Shown here piece by piece: positions 33,116 to 42,017 of a stretch of DNA of 43,708 bases. Source of the stretch: Chryseobacterium sp. GTDB lineage: Bacteria; Bacteroidota; Bacteroidia; Flavobacteriales; Weeksellaceae. The stretch spans positions 1-43,708 of the forward strand of contig QFQW01000028.1 in assembly GCA_003248755.1 (NCBI GenBank). The letters run 5' to 3'. A program made the position numbers and the translations under genes. Every line of letters begins with the position of its first letter. The first letter of the stretch is position 1. The notes beneath the pieces were generated by a model. That model was not told the DNA's origin. It saw only the letters and a list, made by a program, of their open reading frames with translations, and made no database searches.

Positions 33116-33694
33116 TTAGTTTTGTGAAGGAAATACGCCTTGAAGTGCTATGATGCATTTGAAAGTAACATACGGCTGAATATTAGTGTGAGGTTGTGAT
33201 CCTCCGACCGAACTCAGTACACCACTATTCATGGCTACTGTACCATTAGCGGTACTGGTGTACTCCTTGTCCAGAACCTTTGTGTCTGCAGGCAAATTAC
33301 CTTCTGGTGATGTTTTATTTCCTGCTGATGTTACAGCATTGACCAAATGGTTATGTGCTGGCATTTCATTAATTGTTAAAGTATGAGCTTCCTCACCACC
33401 ATATTGACCTAAAGTATAAGTGGAATTATTACTGATAAGAACCCTGCTTTGGATATTTGGTAACTGAAAAGTGGTCTGCCCATTACCGCCATAAGTTGTT
33501 CCCAACAAAGAAAACAATGCTTGGTTTTGACTTATTGATAGTGTCTGTCCATTGCACTCTGCCCAACCTTTGGGAGCATAGTTAAATGAAACATATAGTA
33601 TCTGACCAAGGAAAGGTTGACCATCTCCCTGAGCCTTTATTCCATTAGAAGCGAATCCCAAAAGGATGAACATTAATAAAGTATAATTTTTCAT
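33116..33694 (-). CDS. Secreted phage-tail-collar-domain protein, paralogue 3
   Basis: From ATG 33694 (MKNYTLLMFILLGFASNGIKA signal peptide) this is a 192-residue protein. The collar domain PFLGQILYVSFNYAPKGWAE...CNGQ (residues about 27-55) and LFSLLGTTYGGNGQTTFQLP match the tail-collar/MdpB family (PF07484). The C-terminal part ends QPHTNIQPYVTFKCIIALQG. It has a signal peptide, which phage tail fibres lack, so it is an exported host protein. It lies in tandem with two paralogues. Confidence 0.85.
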   Translation of the reverse strand: MKNYTLLMFILLGFASNGIKAQGDGQPFLGQILYVSFNYAPKGWAECNGQTLSISQNQALFSLLGTTYGGNGQTTFQLPNIQSRVLISNNSTYTLGQYGGEEAHTLTINEMPAHNHLVNAVTSAGNKTSPEGNLPADTKVLDKEYTSTANGTVAMNSGVLSSVGGSQPHTNIQPYVTFKCIIALQGVFPSQN

Positions 33695-33720
33695 GATGAT
33701 TGAAGTATTAATTTTAAAAG

Positions 33721-34293
33721 TTACGGACGATGCGATGGAAAGATACCTTGTAGCGCAATAATACACTTCAAGGTTCCATATGGCTGCATATTATTATGAG
33801 GTTGGCCGCCGCCAGAAATACCTATCATCTGAGGAGCCATTGTTGTATTGGCATTGGCATCAGAATATTCTGGGTCACCGGCTTTGGTGTCTGCGTGAAA
33901 GTTGCCCGATGGAATATTTTGGTTTCCTTCTATTTTTACAGCATTTGCAATATGCGAATGTGATGGCATTTCTGTGGAAAGCAATGTAACACTAGCCGAG
34001 CCATTGGCAGTTCCTACCGGATAATTCTCACTATCACCCATGACAGTTCTACCACGCATATCTGGTAGTGCAAAATTTGTAGATCCATTACCACCGAACT
34101 GCGTACCCAGGAGTGAGAACAAAGCTGTATTCTGTGCTATTGGTAATAGTTGACCTTCACAAGGCGCCCAATTTTTTGGTGTAAAAGTATAAGGTACCCA
34201 CATGATCTGCCCGATAAAAGGAGTAGATTGCGCAGATACTTTGAGAGACAAAATCACTAGACAAAATAAGATTGAGATTTTAAATCTTTTCAT
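33721..34293 (-). CDS. Secreted phage-tail-collar-domain protein, paralogue 2
   Basis: This 190-residue protein has a signal peptide (MKRFKISILFCLVILSLKVSA). It shows TPFIGQIMWVPYTFTPKNWA, CEGQLLPIAQNTALF, LGTQFGGNGSTNFALPDMRG and QPHNNMQPYGTLKCIIALQG. It shares this core, order and tail with its two neighbours, so they arose by duplication. The gap to the next gene is only 26 bases. No catalytic residues are visible; a binding or structural role is likely. Confidence 0.85.
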   Translation of the reverse strand: MKRFKISILFCLVILSLKVSAQSTPFIGQIMWVPYTFTPKNWAPCEGQLLPIAQNTALFSLLGTQFGGNGSTNFALPDMRGRTVMGDSENYPVGTANGSASVTLLSTEMPSHSHIANAVKIEGNQNIPSGNFHADTKAGDPEYSDANANTTMAPQMIGISGGGQPHNNMQPYGTLKCIIALQGIFPSHRP

Positions 34294-34311
34294 GATGTTA
34301 ATGTTTTAAAA

Positions 34312-34905
34312 TTAATTCTGTGATGGAAACACACCATACAATGAAATAACACATTTCATAGACAAAGTTGGCATCATGTTATCATGTGGCTGATTACCCC
34401 CTGAAGCCGTGATCATACCCGGTTTCATCACAACTTTGGAAGCGCTGTCTGTAGAATTGGAATATTCTTTATCCAAAATCTTTGTATTCGCCGGGATTCC
34501 ATTAGTTGGAGAATTTTGACTACCGTCCGCCGTACTTGCCAAAACAGAGTGACTGTGATTTGGCAACTGATTCGTAGTCAAAGTAACAGATTCTACACCG
34601 GCGCTTTGCCCTATTACATAAGGACTAAGACCAGTGCCTTGACCATCATCGATAATCACCTTTCCTTTTGCATTGGGAACTGCAAATGTGGATTCTCCAT
34701 CTCCCCCATATGTTGTACCTATCAGTATAAAAAGGACTTCATATTCTGAAATTGGTAAAAGAGAACCATCACACTCATGCCATCCATTTGGAGTAAAATT
34801 ATAGGGAACAAACATGATCTGACCCACGAAGGGCTGCTGTGCTTTCAGTAAACTTGAAAAAGAAAAGCTTACCATGATAAAAGCTAAAATAGAAAGTTTT
34901 TTCAT
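34312..34905 (-). CDS. Secreted phage-tail-collar-domain protein, paralogue 1
   Basis: From ATG 34905 (MKKLSILAFIMVSFSFSSLLKA) this is a 197-residue protein; the frame opens at 34932. The collar core (PFVGQIMFVPYNFTPNGW, CDGSLLPISEYEVLF, GTTYGGDGESTFAVP) is followed by QPHDNMMPTLSMKCVISLYG. It is the first gene of the operon: a TAAATTTG box on the minus strand (34921-34928) is a likely -7 element, which also supports the start at 34905. The next gene begins 18 bases on. Confidence 0.85.
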   Translation of the reverse strand: MKKLSILAFIMVSFSFSSLLKAQQPFVGQIMFVPYNFTPNGWHECDGSLLPISEYEVLFILIGTTYGGDGESTFAVPNAKGKVIIDDGQGTGLSPYVIGQSAGVESVTLTTNQLPNHSHSVLASTADGSQNSPTNGIPANTKILDKEYSNSTDSASKVVMKPGMITASGGNQPHDNMMPTLSMKCVISLYGVFPSQN

Positions 34906-35119
34906 AAGTATTGTTTTTACCAAATTTAACAAAAAAACAAACTACAATAATTTATTTTTTTCTGATTATTAGGATTTTACATAATTTTGGCATTGACCTT
35001 TACATTGTTAAAATCTATTTTGGACTTGTTTTTACAGGTTAATAAAAAAAATAATATTTGCCTTTGAAAATAGCAATTTTCATTAAAGATTTTCTAAATT
35101 TGCAACTTAGTTCTATCGC

Positions 35120-35467
35120 GTGAAAAAGTCCACATTTTTATCTCTTTTATTTATATCATTTTTTGTCATCGGTACACTTTCCTTCACTTCAAGCAAGAGA
35201 GTAATAGCCGTTATTTTCAATAAGGAAATGACGAAAATAGATTTGCTGAGTTTGCAGAAAAATCTAAAAGAAAAGAACATCATTTTGGTTTTCAATAAGA
35301 TGAAGTTTACAAAAAACAGATTGAGTTATATCGACTTCAGTATCGATTTTGGGGATGGATTTTCCGGGACTTCCAAATCTGAGATTACAAAATCGAAAGA
35401 AATCGGCTTTATGCGAGATTATAATGATGATGCCAAGCAACCTTTTGTAGTAGGTAATTTAAAATAA
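35120..35467 (+). CDS. Small exported protein, similar to a BlaR1/M56 C-terminal segment
   Basis: This 115-residue protein starts at GTG with a signal peptide (MKKSTFLSLLFISFFVIGTL). The rest (LSLQKNLKEKNIILVFNKMK, YIDFSIDFGDGFSGTSK) resembles, from memory, the C-terminal extension of flavobacterial M56/BlaR1-type proteins. This similarity is low-confidence. A TAAATTTG box precedes it, and a strong terminator follows. No partner gene is adjacent. Confidence 0.65.
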   Translation: MKKSTFLSLLFISFFVIGTLSFTSSKRVIAVIFNKEMTKIDLLSLQKNLKEKNIILVFNKMKFTKNRLSYIDFSIDFGDGFSGTSKSEITKSKEIGFMRDYNDDAKQPFVVGNLK

Positions 35468-35470
35468 AAC

Positions 35471-35492
35471 AAGCTTCCAATTCTGGAAGCTT
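35471..35492. terminator. Terminator between converging genes
   Basis: A perfect nine-base stem (AAGCTTCCA with TGGAAGCTT) and four-base loop are followed by TTCTTTTAT on the plus strand and T-rich sequence on the minus strand. It can serve both directions. Confidence 0.85.
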
Positions 35493-35497
35493 TTCTT

Positions 35498-36586
35498 TTA
35501 TGTATTATTCTTATGATTTTGTTTTGTTTCTTTCTTGATTTTGAGGTCATCTTCAAAATCGTCAATCCGATAATCTGTCAGTGAGTTTCCTTTTGAAATT
35601 TTTTCTTTAGAATACAGCCTGAATTCATTTTCTGTCTTTTCCAAAAGATAGTCGTAAGGTCCAACCGAAGAAATTAGTTTAATCAAAACCGGTGAAATTT
35701 CCAGACAAACAAACAGTCCCATAATGAAACTCGCAGCTAAAGCAATGATGGCAGAATTTTTCCCTAATTCATCCAATGCCTGTAATCTCGCCGCAAAACC
35801 GTTGAATTTATCTTCAATACCCTCGGTTGATTTTCTTTCGGTTTCAAGATTAGAATAAACTTTAGAAATTTCTGTATCCAGGTATTGCAATCTCGGCTGC
35901 ATTTGCTTTTGGTAATTTTCCAGATCAGCACGTTTTTGCTCTTTCAGTTCAGCTTTTCTTTTGGCGTTAGTTCCATAACCTACTTTTCCGCTGGTTAAAC
36001 CGGATTGTTTTCCAAGAATTTCTTTCTCCAATTCCACAGAAGCAGAATCGTAAGCCATCTGATAATTCTTAATCTGATTCTGGATTTGTTTCTTTTCTGA
36101 ATCAAACGGTCCGGATTGTTGCAAAATCCTTCCGCTCATTTCTGCCTGCAATTGCTTTTTGTTTCTTTGAATAATGGTGTTCAGTTGTTTATTAACCTCT
36201 TTTTCAAAGATTTTCAGTTCCAATGGTTTTGAAATAATGATTCCGAGAAATGTTGCTAAAATCAAACGCGGAATGGTCATCAAGATTTGATTCCACCAGG
36301 TTCCGGTTTTCTTGATTGAGGAAACAATATACCTATCAAGATTGAAAATCATTAATCCCCAAAGAATTCCAAATCCGACAGAAACCCAAATATCATCAAA
36401 GACTGTGAACATCGCATAACCCGCTGACAATGTTGCAAAAATTGCAGTAAACAAAACAATCCCTCCGATTCCGGCAAACTTGTTCCATTCGGAAGGTGAC
36501 TTTTTCAGCAAATGAATATTCCCTCCGGAACAAATCATCAGAAAATGCTGAAACCAATTCATTTTATGAGTATTAGTATTTTTCAT
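35498..36586 (-). CDS. DUF4407-family membrane protein
   Basis: This 362-residue protein has three N-terminal membrane segments (about 34-57, 66-88 and 102-120). A long coiled-coil/charged stretch rich in Gln and Lys spans about 125-270. A last membrane segment (SAIIALAASFIMGLFVCLEI) lies near residues 277-298. This is the DUF4407 layout. The function is unknown. It has no close operon partner; the next gene in either direction is over 200 bases away or converges. Confidence 0.85.
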   Translation of the reverse strand: MKNTNTHKMNWFQHFLMICSGGNIHLLKKSPSEWNKFAGIGGIVLFTAIFATLSAGYAMFTVFDDIWVSVGFGILWGLMIFNLDRYIVSSIKKTGTWWNQILMTIPRLILATFLGIIISKPLELKIFEKEVNKQLNTIIQRNKKQLQAEMSGRILQQSGPFDSEKKQIQNQIKNYQMAYDSASVELEKEILGKQSGLTSGKVGYGTNAKRKAELKEQKRADLENYQKQMQPRLQYLDTEISKVYSNLETERKSTEGIEDKFNGFAARLQALDELGKNSAIIALAASFIMGLFVCLEISPVLIKLISSVGPYDYLLEKTENEFRLYSKEKISKGNSLTDYRIDDFEDDLKIKKETKQNHKNNT

Positions 36587-36747
36587 CTATCATATCTATC
36601 GTTTTTTAAAGGTCAAATGGAATGTTAGCATTTCATTTATTTAAAATTCATCATAATATGTATTTTAAAACGTTAATTTGTTACAAATAGTATTATGTAA
36701 AACCAAATAGCGAAAACTATACCAAAAGAAATTAGAAAATAATAATA

Positions 36748-36778
36748 AAAAGAGCCTCCTTAAATGGAAGCTCTAAAA
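36748..36778 (-). terminator. Terminator of the ABC-permease/peptidase gene
   Basis: On the minus strand AGAGC...GCTCT arms with an imperfect CC/GG extension are followed by TTTTTATTATTA, 13 bases past the stop. Confidence 0.65.
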
Positions 36779-36790
36779 GAATAGGAGAAC

Positions 36791-39700
36791 TTAATCTCCT
36801 GTATTTACAGTTACTTTCACGCCTGCACCGCCTGATTTTTCATCTTCATCCAGATTCACTTTTGCTGGTTGAGACTTGAAATCATGGACATTGTTTTTAA
36901 CGTTTCGATCAATCAGTTTGGCGTAAGGATCAATTCCAGCTTGCAAAGGTTCTTCATTTACATAGAAAGTAAAGGTCTTTTCCGGTTTATCCATTTTCAC
37001 TTTTTGGAAGACAAGTTCCTTACCTTCCGGAAATTGTTTAGATTTTATACCGAAAACGGCAATATCAATATAATCAGCAACTGGAACTTTCTTAGATTTT
37101 CCCTTTCCGTCAACTCGGTATTTAGCGCTTCCAACAGTAAGCTTCACTTCATATTTTCCTCCTGCTTTTTTGTAAGAAAGGTTTTTTACATAGTTTTCGT
37201 AAAGTGTGATATTTTCAAACATATCTTTTACCAGGTATTGCAAACTATCAGGTGTTTCTTTCTTCAAAAGATTTATAAATTCTACGGAATTGGTGTAAGG
37301 TGGTTCCTGAAATTTGGTTTGATCTAAATATTTTTTCAAAATCGAATTCAGTTTTGCTTCACCCAAATAATCTTTGAGTGCATACATCACAACACTTCCT
37401 TTATTATAATGAATGTAACTCTGATTTTCAACAAACATCAAGGGCATTTCGTTTTTGGTTTCACGGGTTCTGCCACGCAAATATTTATCGAGTTCATAAC
37501 TCAGGAATTTTTTCATCGCAGGTGCTCCGTACTCGTGTTCCATTACCATTAAAGCAGAATATTGAGAAAAGGTTTCCGACATCAAAACACTTCCCTGAAC
37601 ATTTCCGCCAATCACTTGATGCGCCCACCATTGATGTCCTACTTCATGTGCAGTAACATAAAAAGGGAGATCGATTTTTTCCGGTTTATCCAGCTCTACT
37701 TTTGTTAAGAATCCGATTTCTTCTGAATAAGGAATGGTGTTTGGGAAAGATTGAGCAAAAGAGGCGTATCTCGGGAACTCAATAATCCGAACTTGTTTGT
37801 GCTGATATGGTCCAAAATTTTTGGTGTAATAATCCAAACTTTTTTGGGTGGAAGCAATCATTCTATCAAGATTATATTCGTGTCCTTTTTGGTAATAGAT
37901 TTCGATATTCACATTGTTCCATTTGGATTTTTTAACTTGGTAATCAGCTGACAAGAATGCATAAAAATTCAGAATCGGAGAATCCATTTTGTAAGTAAAA
38001 TACCTTCTTCCATTTTCTTTCCATTCTTTTTGAAGATACCCCGGAGCAATCGCAATCTGATTATCATTTGTAGAAATCTGCGTTTGAAATCTAATCCAAT
38101 CCGAATCATTAGAAATATAATTGTTCATTCTCGCTTTCTGGTCATTCACTTTTGCCATTCTTGGCTTTGGCTTCAAACCGTATTTTTTACGGGCGTCATT
38201 TTCAGAAAGTTCGGAATCAGAATCATATCCTAATCCCGGTAAGTTATCAGAATTAAAGAAGGTTCCATTCTTTACAATATCCGTCACTACATCCGAATTA
38301 GAAAAACCTTTTGGTGCGAATGTGTAATTAAAATCAAGCTTAATAGAATCTCCCGGCAATAATGGCTGATTCAGCTTAATCAATTTCAGTCCTATTTTTT
38401 CATTATTAAAAATCTCTTTTCCGGAACGCTCCAATTCCATCTTTCTGTAAGAATAATTTCCATCCAGATTATTAGGAAACTTAATAATTATACTATCAAC
38501 AGGATGCTGATGTTTGTTCTTAATATAAAACTCTCCATCTACGGTCCATGATTGTTTATCCGGAAAAAGGTCAATTTTCAAATCGGAAGAAACAATTCTG
38601 GGCTGGTCTATTTTTTCTAAATATTTATATTTTTTCTCATAATCTACACGCATTTTTTCAATCTCTACATCGGTGTAAGATTTGTTGAGAATATGAGTAT
38701 TATAATAAATAAAACCACCTATTCCAATCGTACAAAACAGAAATAAAAATAATCCAATTGTATGTTTTACTTTGAACGAGGTTTTGGATAAACGATATTT
38801 TTTTATCAATCCTTTTTCTTTTCCTCTAGGGAAAACCAACAGTGCAACGAACAACAAGAAAATGACCATGAAAATCCAATAGGATTTTACAATCGTATAA
38901 CTATACAAAATTTGTCCAAATCCATTGAGGTCAGAGTAAGGAAGTTGTGGTCCATTGGAATTGAAACTGTACAGAATATCTCTCATTTCTAAATAATTGT
39001 ATAGAATCGGAAGAAGGATAACAGGTACTATTACCAAGAAAAATCCAAAAAACTTATTGTTTACAACAAATTGAACAAACAAGCAAAACCCGATAAGAAC
39101 CAAATAATAAGGAAGATGATAGAGGTCAAATTTCAAATATGTTAATGGTTCTATTGTGTAAAAACCCTTATACAATTGGATAGCAATACAGATAAAATTC
39201 GAAAATAACTGCATGATGACAACCATCCAAACCATTCCCAAAAACTTGGAAAACATCAGATTAAAATTCGAAACTGTACTTACACCTATAAGCTCATCAA
39301 TCTTATTTTCGCGTTCTCTCCAAACGATATTTCCAGAGAAAAAAATGATGAGGAGAAGTAAAAAAAATGACAATCCTTCTTCCGCCAGCTCTGCCATCAA
39401 AAAAGTGACAGGAATGGACTCTGCATCGTACATAGACTTCATATAATTTGAAATCACAATCATTAGAACACCAAAAATAAATGCAATAATGCCAAAAAAC
39501 GGTGTATAAATAATGCGTTTCATTTCAAAAAAAGATAGATAGAAAAGCTCTTTCAGTTTTGCCATCCAATTAAAATCCTTTTGAACATTCAGTATTTCTT
39601 CTAATGATTTATGAGACTGGGCGTAAACTTCTTCGGACAAAGATTTTTTTCTTCCAAATAATGAAAATGGTTGTAGGAATTGATTAAATTCAAATTTAAA

Positions 39701-40492
39701 GTAAGTAAAAGCAACACAAATAATTGCAATTCCTAACCAAAGCAAACGATTGTAAAGCAAAATTCCTGAGAGAGGAACCATATTTTCGTTCTGTTCGTAG
39801 GCTGTCCAATATTCAGTCAATTGTTTTAAAGCATAATTCCCAAAAGGGTCAATCAATGATGCCAAGTTTTTATTTTCGATATCTGACAGAATGCTATCAC
39901 TTAAAATCGAAAGTAATAACAGAATAACACAGAAAAGATAGGAAGCCAGTGTACTTCTGGTCAATGTTGTTAATGCAAAAAATATCGAACCGATAATCAG
40001 TGTATTAGCTACCGTGAAGATTAAGAACGGCCAAAGATAATTAAGCAAATGTATTGGCCCCATTTGTGGTGTTCCCAATCCGTAAAGAGAACCCAGGAAA
40101 TAGCCTAATAATAGTCCACAAAAAACATAGATAGAAATTAGATAATTGGCGATAAATCTTCCGAAAAAATAACCCGATTTTGTAATCGGTGTCGTGTACA
40201 AAAGTCCATGAAAGTTATAGGCATAATCTTTTTGGATTGCAGTTGCCATAATGGAAATCATCATAATCCCATTGATAAGAACCATAATGTTACCACTCAT
40301 CCCAATGATAATTCTGGAAATCGCTAACGATGAGTTCTTGATAAGAATAGAATCCGAAGTAGAAGTGTCAAATGCTCCGGTAGAAGCCAATCCAATTAAA
40401 ATTCCTAAAGCCAGAAAGACCATGAAATAAATCTGTGTGCTCCACTTCTTGAACCCTGTTTTGAGTTCGAATGAAAATAATTCTTTAAACAT
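36791..40492 (-). CDS. ABC-2 permease fused to M1 aminopeptidase
   Basis: From ATG 40492 (MFKELFSFELKTGFKKW) this is a 1233-residue protein; the frame opens at 40531, overlapping the ATPase gene more. The first ~590 residues form an ABC-2-type permease with two six-helix sets. From about residue 630 a periplasmic gluzincin domain follows. It has the zinc motif HEVGH at about 949-953 and the third ligand Glu near 973 (VLMSETFSQYSA), as in M1 aminopeptidases. Such permease/M1 fusions occur in Bacteroidota. It overlaps the stop of the ATPase gene by eight bases, so the pair forms one exporter. Confidence 0.9.
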   Translation of the reverse strand: MFKELFSFELKTGFKKWSTQIYFMVFLALGILIGLASTGAFDTSTSDSILIKNSSLAISRIIIGMSGNIMVLINGIMMISIMATAIQKDYAYNFHGLLYTTPITKSGYFFGRFIANYLISIYVFCGLLLGYFLGSLYGLGTPQMGPIHLLNYLWPFLIFTVANTLIIGSIFFALTTLTRSTLASYLFCVILLLLSILSDSILSDIENKNLASLIDPFGNYALKQLTEYWTAYEQNENMVPLSGILLYNRLLWLGIAIICVAFTYFKFEFNQFLQPFSLFGRKKSLSEEVYAQSHKSLEEILNVQKDFNWMAKLKELFYLSFFEMKRIIYTPFFGIIAFIFGVLMIVISNYMKSMYDAESIPVTFLMAELAEEGLSFFLLLLIIFFSGNIVWRERENKIDELIGVSTVSNFNLMFSKFLGMVWMVVIMQLFSNFICIAIQLYKGFYTIEPLTYLKFDLYHLPYYLVLIGFCLFVQFVVNNKFFGFFLVIVPVILLPILYNYLEMRDILYSFNSNGPQLPYSDLNGFGQILYSYTIVKSYWIFMVIFLLFVALLVFPRGKEKGLIKKYRLSKTSFKVKHTIGLFLFLFCTIGIGGFIYYNTHILNKSYTDVEIEKMRVDYEKKYKYLEKIDQPRIVSSDLKIDLFPDKQSWTVDGEFYIKNKHQHPVDSIIIKFPNNLDGNYSYRKMELERSGKEIFNNEKIGLKLIKLNQPLLPGDSIKLDFNYTFAPKGFSNSDVVTDIVKNGTFFNSDNLPGLGYDSDSELSENDARKKYGLKPKPRMAKVNDQKARMNNYISNDSDWIRFQTQISTNDNQIAIAPGYLQKEWKENGRRYFTYKMDSPILNFYAFLSADYQVKKSKWNNVNIEIYYQKGHEYNLDRMIASTQKSLDYYTKNFGPYQHKQVRIIEFPRYASFAQSFPNTIPYSEEIGFLTKVELDKPEKIDLPFYVTAHEVGHQWWAHQVIGGNVQGSVLMSETFSQYSALMVMEHEYGAPAMKKFLSYELDKYLRGRTRETKNEMPLMFVENQSYIHYNKGSVVMYALKDYLGEAKLNSILKKYLDQTKFQEPPYTNSVEFINLLKKETPDSLQYLVKDMFENITLYENYVKNLSYKKAGGKYEVKLTVGSAKYRVDGKGKSKKVPVADYIDIAVFGIKSKQFPEGKELVFQKVKMDKPEKTFTFYVNEEPLQAGIDPYAKLIDRNVKNNVHDFKSQPAKVNLDEDEKSGGAGVKVTVNTGD

Positions 40493-41369
40493 GGGCAATA
40501 GATTTTGTAGTAATAGTCGAGAAATAGACATCTTCCAGATTAGATTCTACGGAAATGAAACCTGTATCAGGTTGTGATTCTGCAAATACACGAATTTCCA
40601 CTTTACCATCGGAAACGTGTGTAGAAATAACATGGAACTGGGATTTAGCCTCATCAACTTCGGATTTTTCGATGAGTTTTTTCCAGATTTTTCCTTGGAA
40701 ATCTTCTATTACACCTTTTGGCGTTCCGTCCAAAATAATCTGACCTTGATTCTGGACAACTACCCTATTACAAAGATTCTTAACATCATCTACAATATGG
40801 GTAGAAAGAATAACAATTGTATTTTCACCAATTTCACTCAATAGATTATGGAAACGGTTTCTCTCCATAGGATCGAGACCGGCAGTCGGCTCATCAACAA
40901 TAATCAATTTTGGATTCCCAAGAAGTGCCTGTGCAATCCCAAACCGTTGGCGCATACCGCCAGAATATTCGCTGACATTTCTTTTTCTGGCTTCGAAAAG
41001 ATTGGTTTGATGAAGAAGTCCATCCACAATTTCTCTGCGTTCGTTCTTATTAGAAATTCCTTTGAGAATAGCAAAATGATTGAGCAGTTCTGCAGCATTC
41101 ACTTTTGGGTAAAAGCCAAAATCCTGAGGAAGATAACCCAATATTTTCCTGAGTTCCTCTTTCTGAGTCAATGCATTCAAATCTCCCAAGAATATCTCTC
41201 CCGAATCCGGAGCCTGCAATCCGGCAATGGTTCTCATTAATGATGATTTTCCGGCGCCGTTGGGCCCTAGCAATCCAAACATCCCTTTTCCAATGGTAAG
41301 GTTCACATTGTCCAAAGCTTTCAAACCATTTCCGTAGGTTTTGCTAATGCTATTTATTCTCAATTCCAT
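40485..41369 (-). CDS. ABC transporter ATP-binding protein
   Basis: This 294-residue ATPase has Walker A (GLLGPNGAGKSS, near residue 34), the ABC signature YSGGMRQ, Walker B (LIIVDEPTAGLDP) and the switch His (ILSTHIVDD). It powers the fused permease encoded immediately downstream. The substrate is unknown; permeases of this type often export or remodel membrane components. The C-terminal ~70 residues are a variable extension. Confidence 0.95.
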   Translation of the reverse strand: MELRINSISKTYGNGLKALDNVNLTIGKGMFGLLGPNGAGKSSLMRTIAGLQAPDSGEIFLGDLNALTQKEELRKILGYLPQDFGFYPKVNAAELLNHFAILKGISNKNERREIVDGLLHQTNLFEARKRNVSEYSGGMRQRFGIAQALLGNPKLIIVDEPTAGLDPMERNRFHNLLSEIGENTIVILSTHIVDDVKNLCNRVVVQNQGQIILDGTPKGVIEDFQGKIWKKLIEKSEVDEAKSQFHVISTHVSDGKVEIRVFAESQPDTGFISVESNLEDVYFSTITTKSIAHV

Positions 41370-41581
41370 AGTTATTTTTTTAATTATTATAATTTTATTA
41401 GACGATTGGTAATATTATTTGTTACAAAACATCAGGGAAAATAAAGAATATGGATAGAATCCGTACAGAATCGCATAACATAGTTTATTAATTATGACCT
41501 ATATATATTCAAAGCTTCAAAATTAAATTGATGCAAAACATTTTGAGGTACTATATTTGATAATAGATTCAAAAATATTTT

Positions 41582-42016
41582 ATGAAAAACTTATTGTTTT
41601 GTTTAGGAATAATAGCTCTTCTATCTTCGTGCAAATCAACCATTAATCCAGACACTCTCCCTAAACCTCTTCCGCAAAGACCAACAGAAAATCCAGATAA
41701 CGGAAACCTGACACAACAGGAAGCAGAAGAAATGCAAAATTTGAAATCAGAAATTCTTGCATTATCTCAAAGTGAAAAATGCACGAATGCTGCTGATTGG
41801 AAATCTATTGGATTGGGCGTAAAAGCTTGTGGCGGACCTGTAGAATATATTGCTTATTCTAATAAAATTAATGAAGCTAAGTTCTTGGAAAAAGTTAATC
41901 TCTATAATCAGAAATCTGCGGATTATAACAAGAAATATAATTTGGTTTCAGATTGCATGTTGGTAATGCAACCTGAAAGTATCGTTTGCGAAAACGAAAA
42001 ACCTGTTTTCAAATAG
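41582..42016 (+). CDS. Small Cys-rich lipoprotein, unknown function
   Basis: This 144-residue protein has a lipobox LLSSC (Cys17), a Pro-rich linker (DTLPKPLPQRPTENPDN) and a C-terminal domain with Cys67, Cys83, Cys125 and Cys136. These could form two disulfides (EKCTNAADWKSIG, KACGGPVEYI, SDCMLV, VCENEKP). It resembles small periplasmic proteins of Bacteroidota without assigned function. It converges with the BrkB gene, with one base between the stop codons. Confidence 0.75.
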   Translation: MKNLLFCLGIIALLSSCKSTINPDTLPKPLPQRPTENPDNGNLTQQEAEEMQNLKSEILALSQSEKCTNAADWKSIGLGVKACGGPVEYIAYSNKINEAKFLEKVNLYNQKSADYNKKYNLVSDCMLVMQPESIVCENEKPVFK

Positions 42017-42017
42017 G

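Noticed and set aside
33116..34905. Prophage remnant
   Set aside because: Only the collar domain is phage-like. All three proteins have signal peptides, and no capsid, terminase, integrase or lysis gene is nearby.
40493..40531. Longer start of the permease/peptidase gene at 40531
   Set aside because: It would overlap the ATPase gene by 47 bases and adds 13 residues before the typical MFKELFSFEL start.
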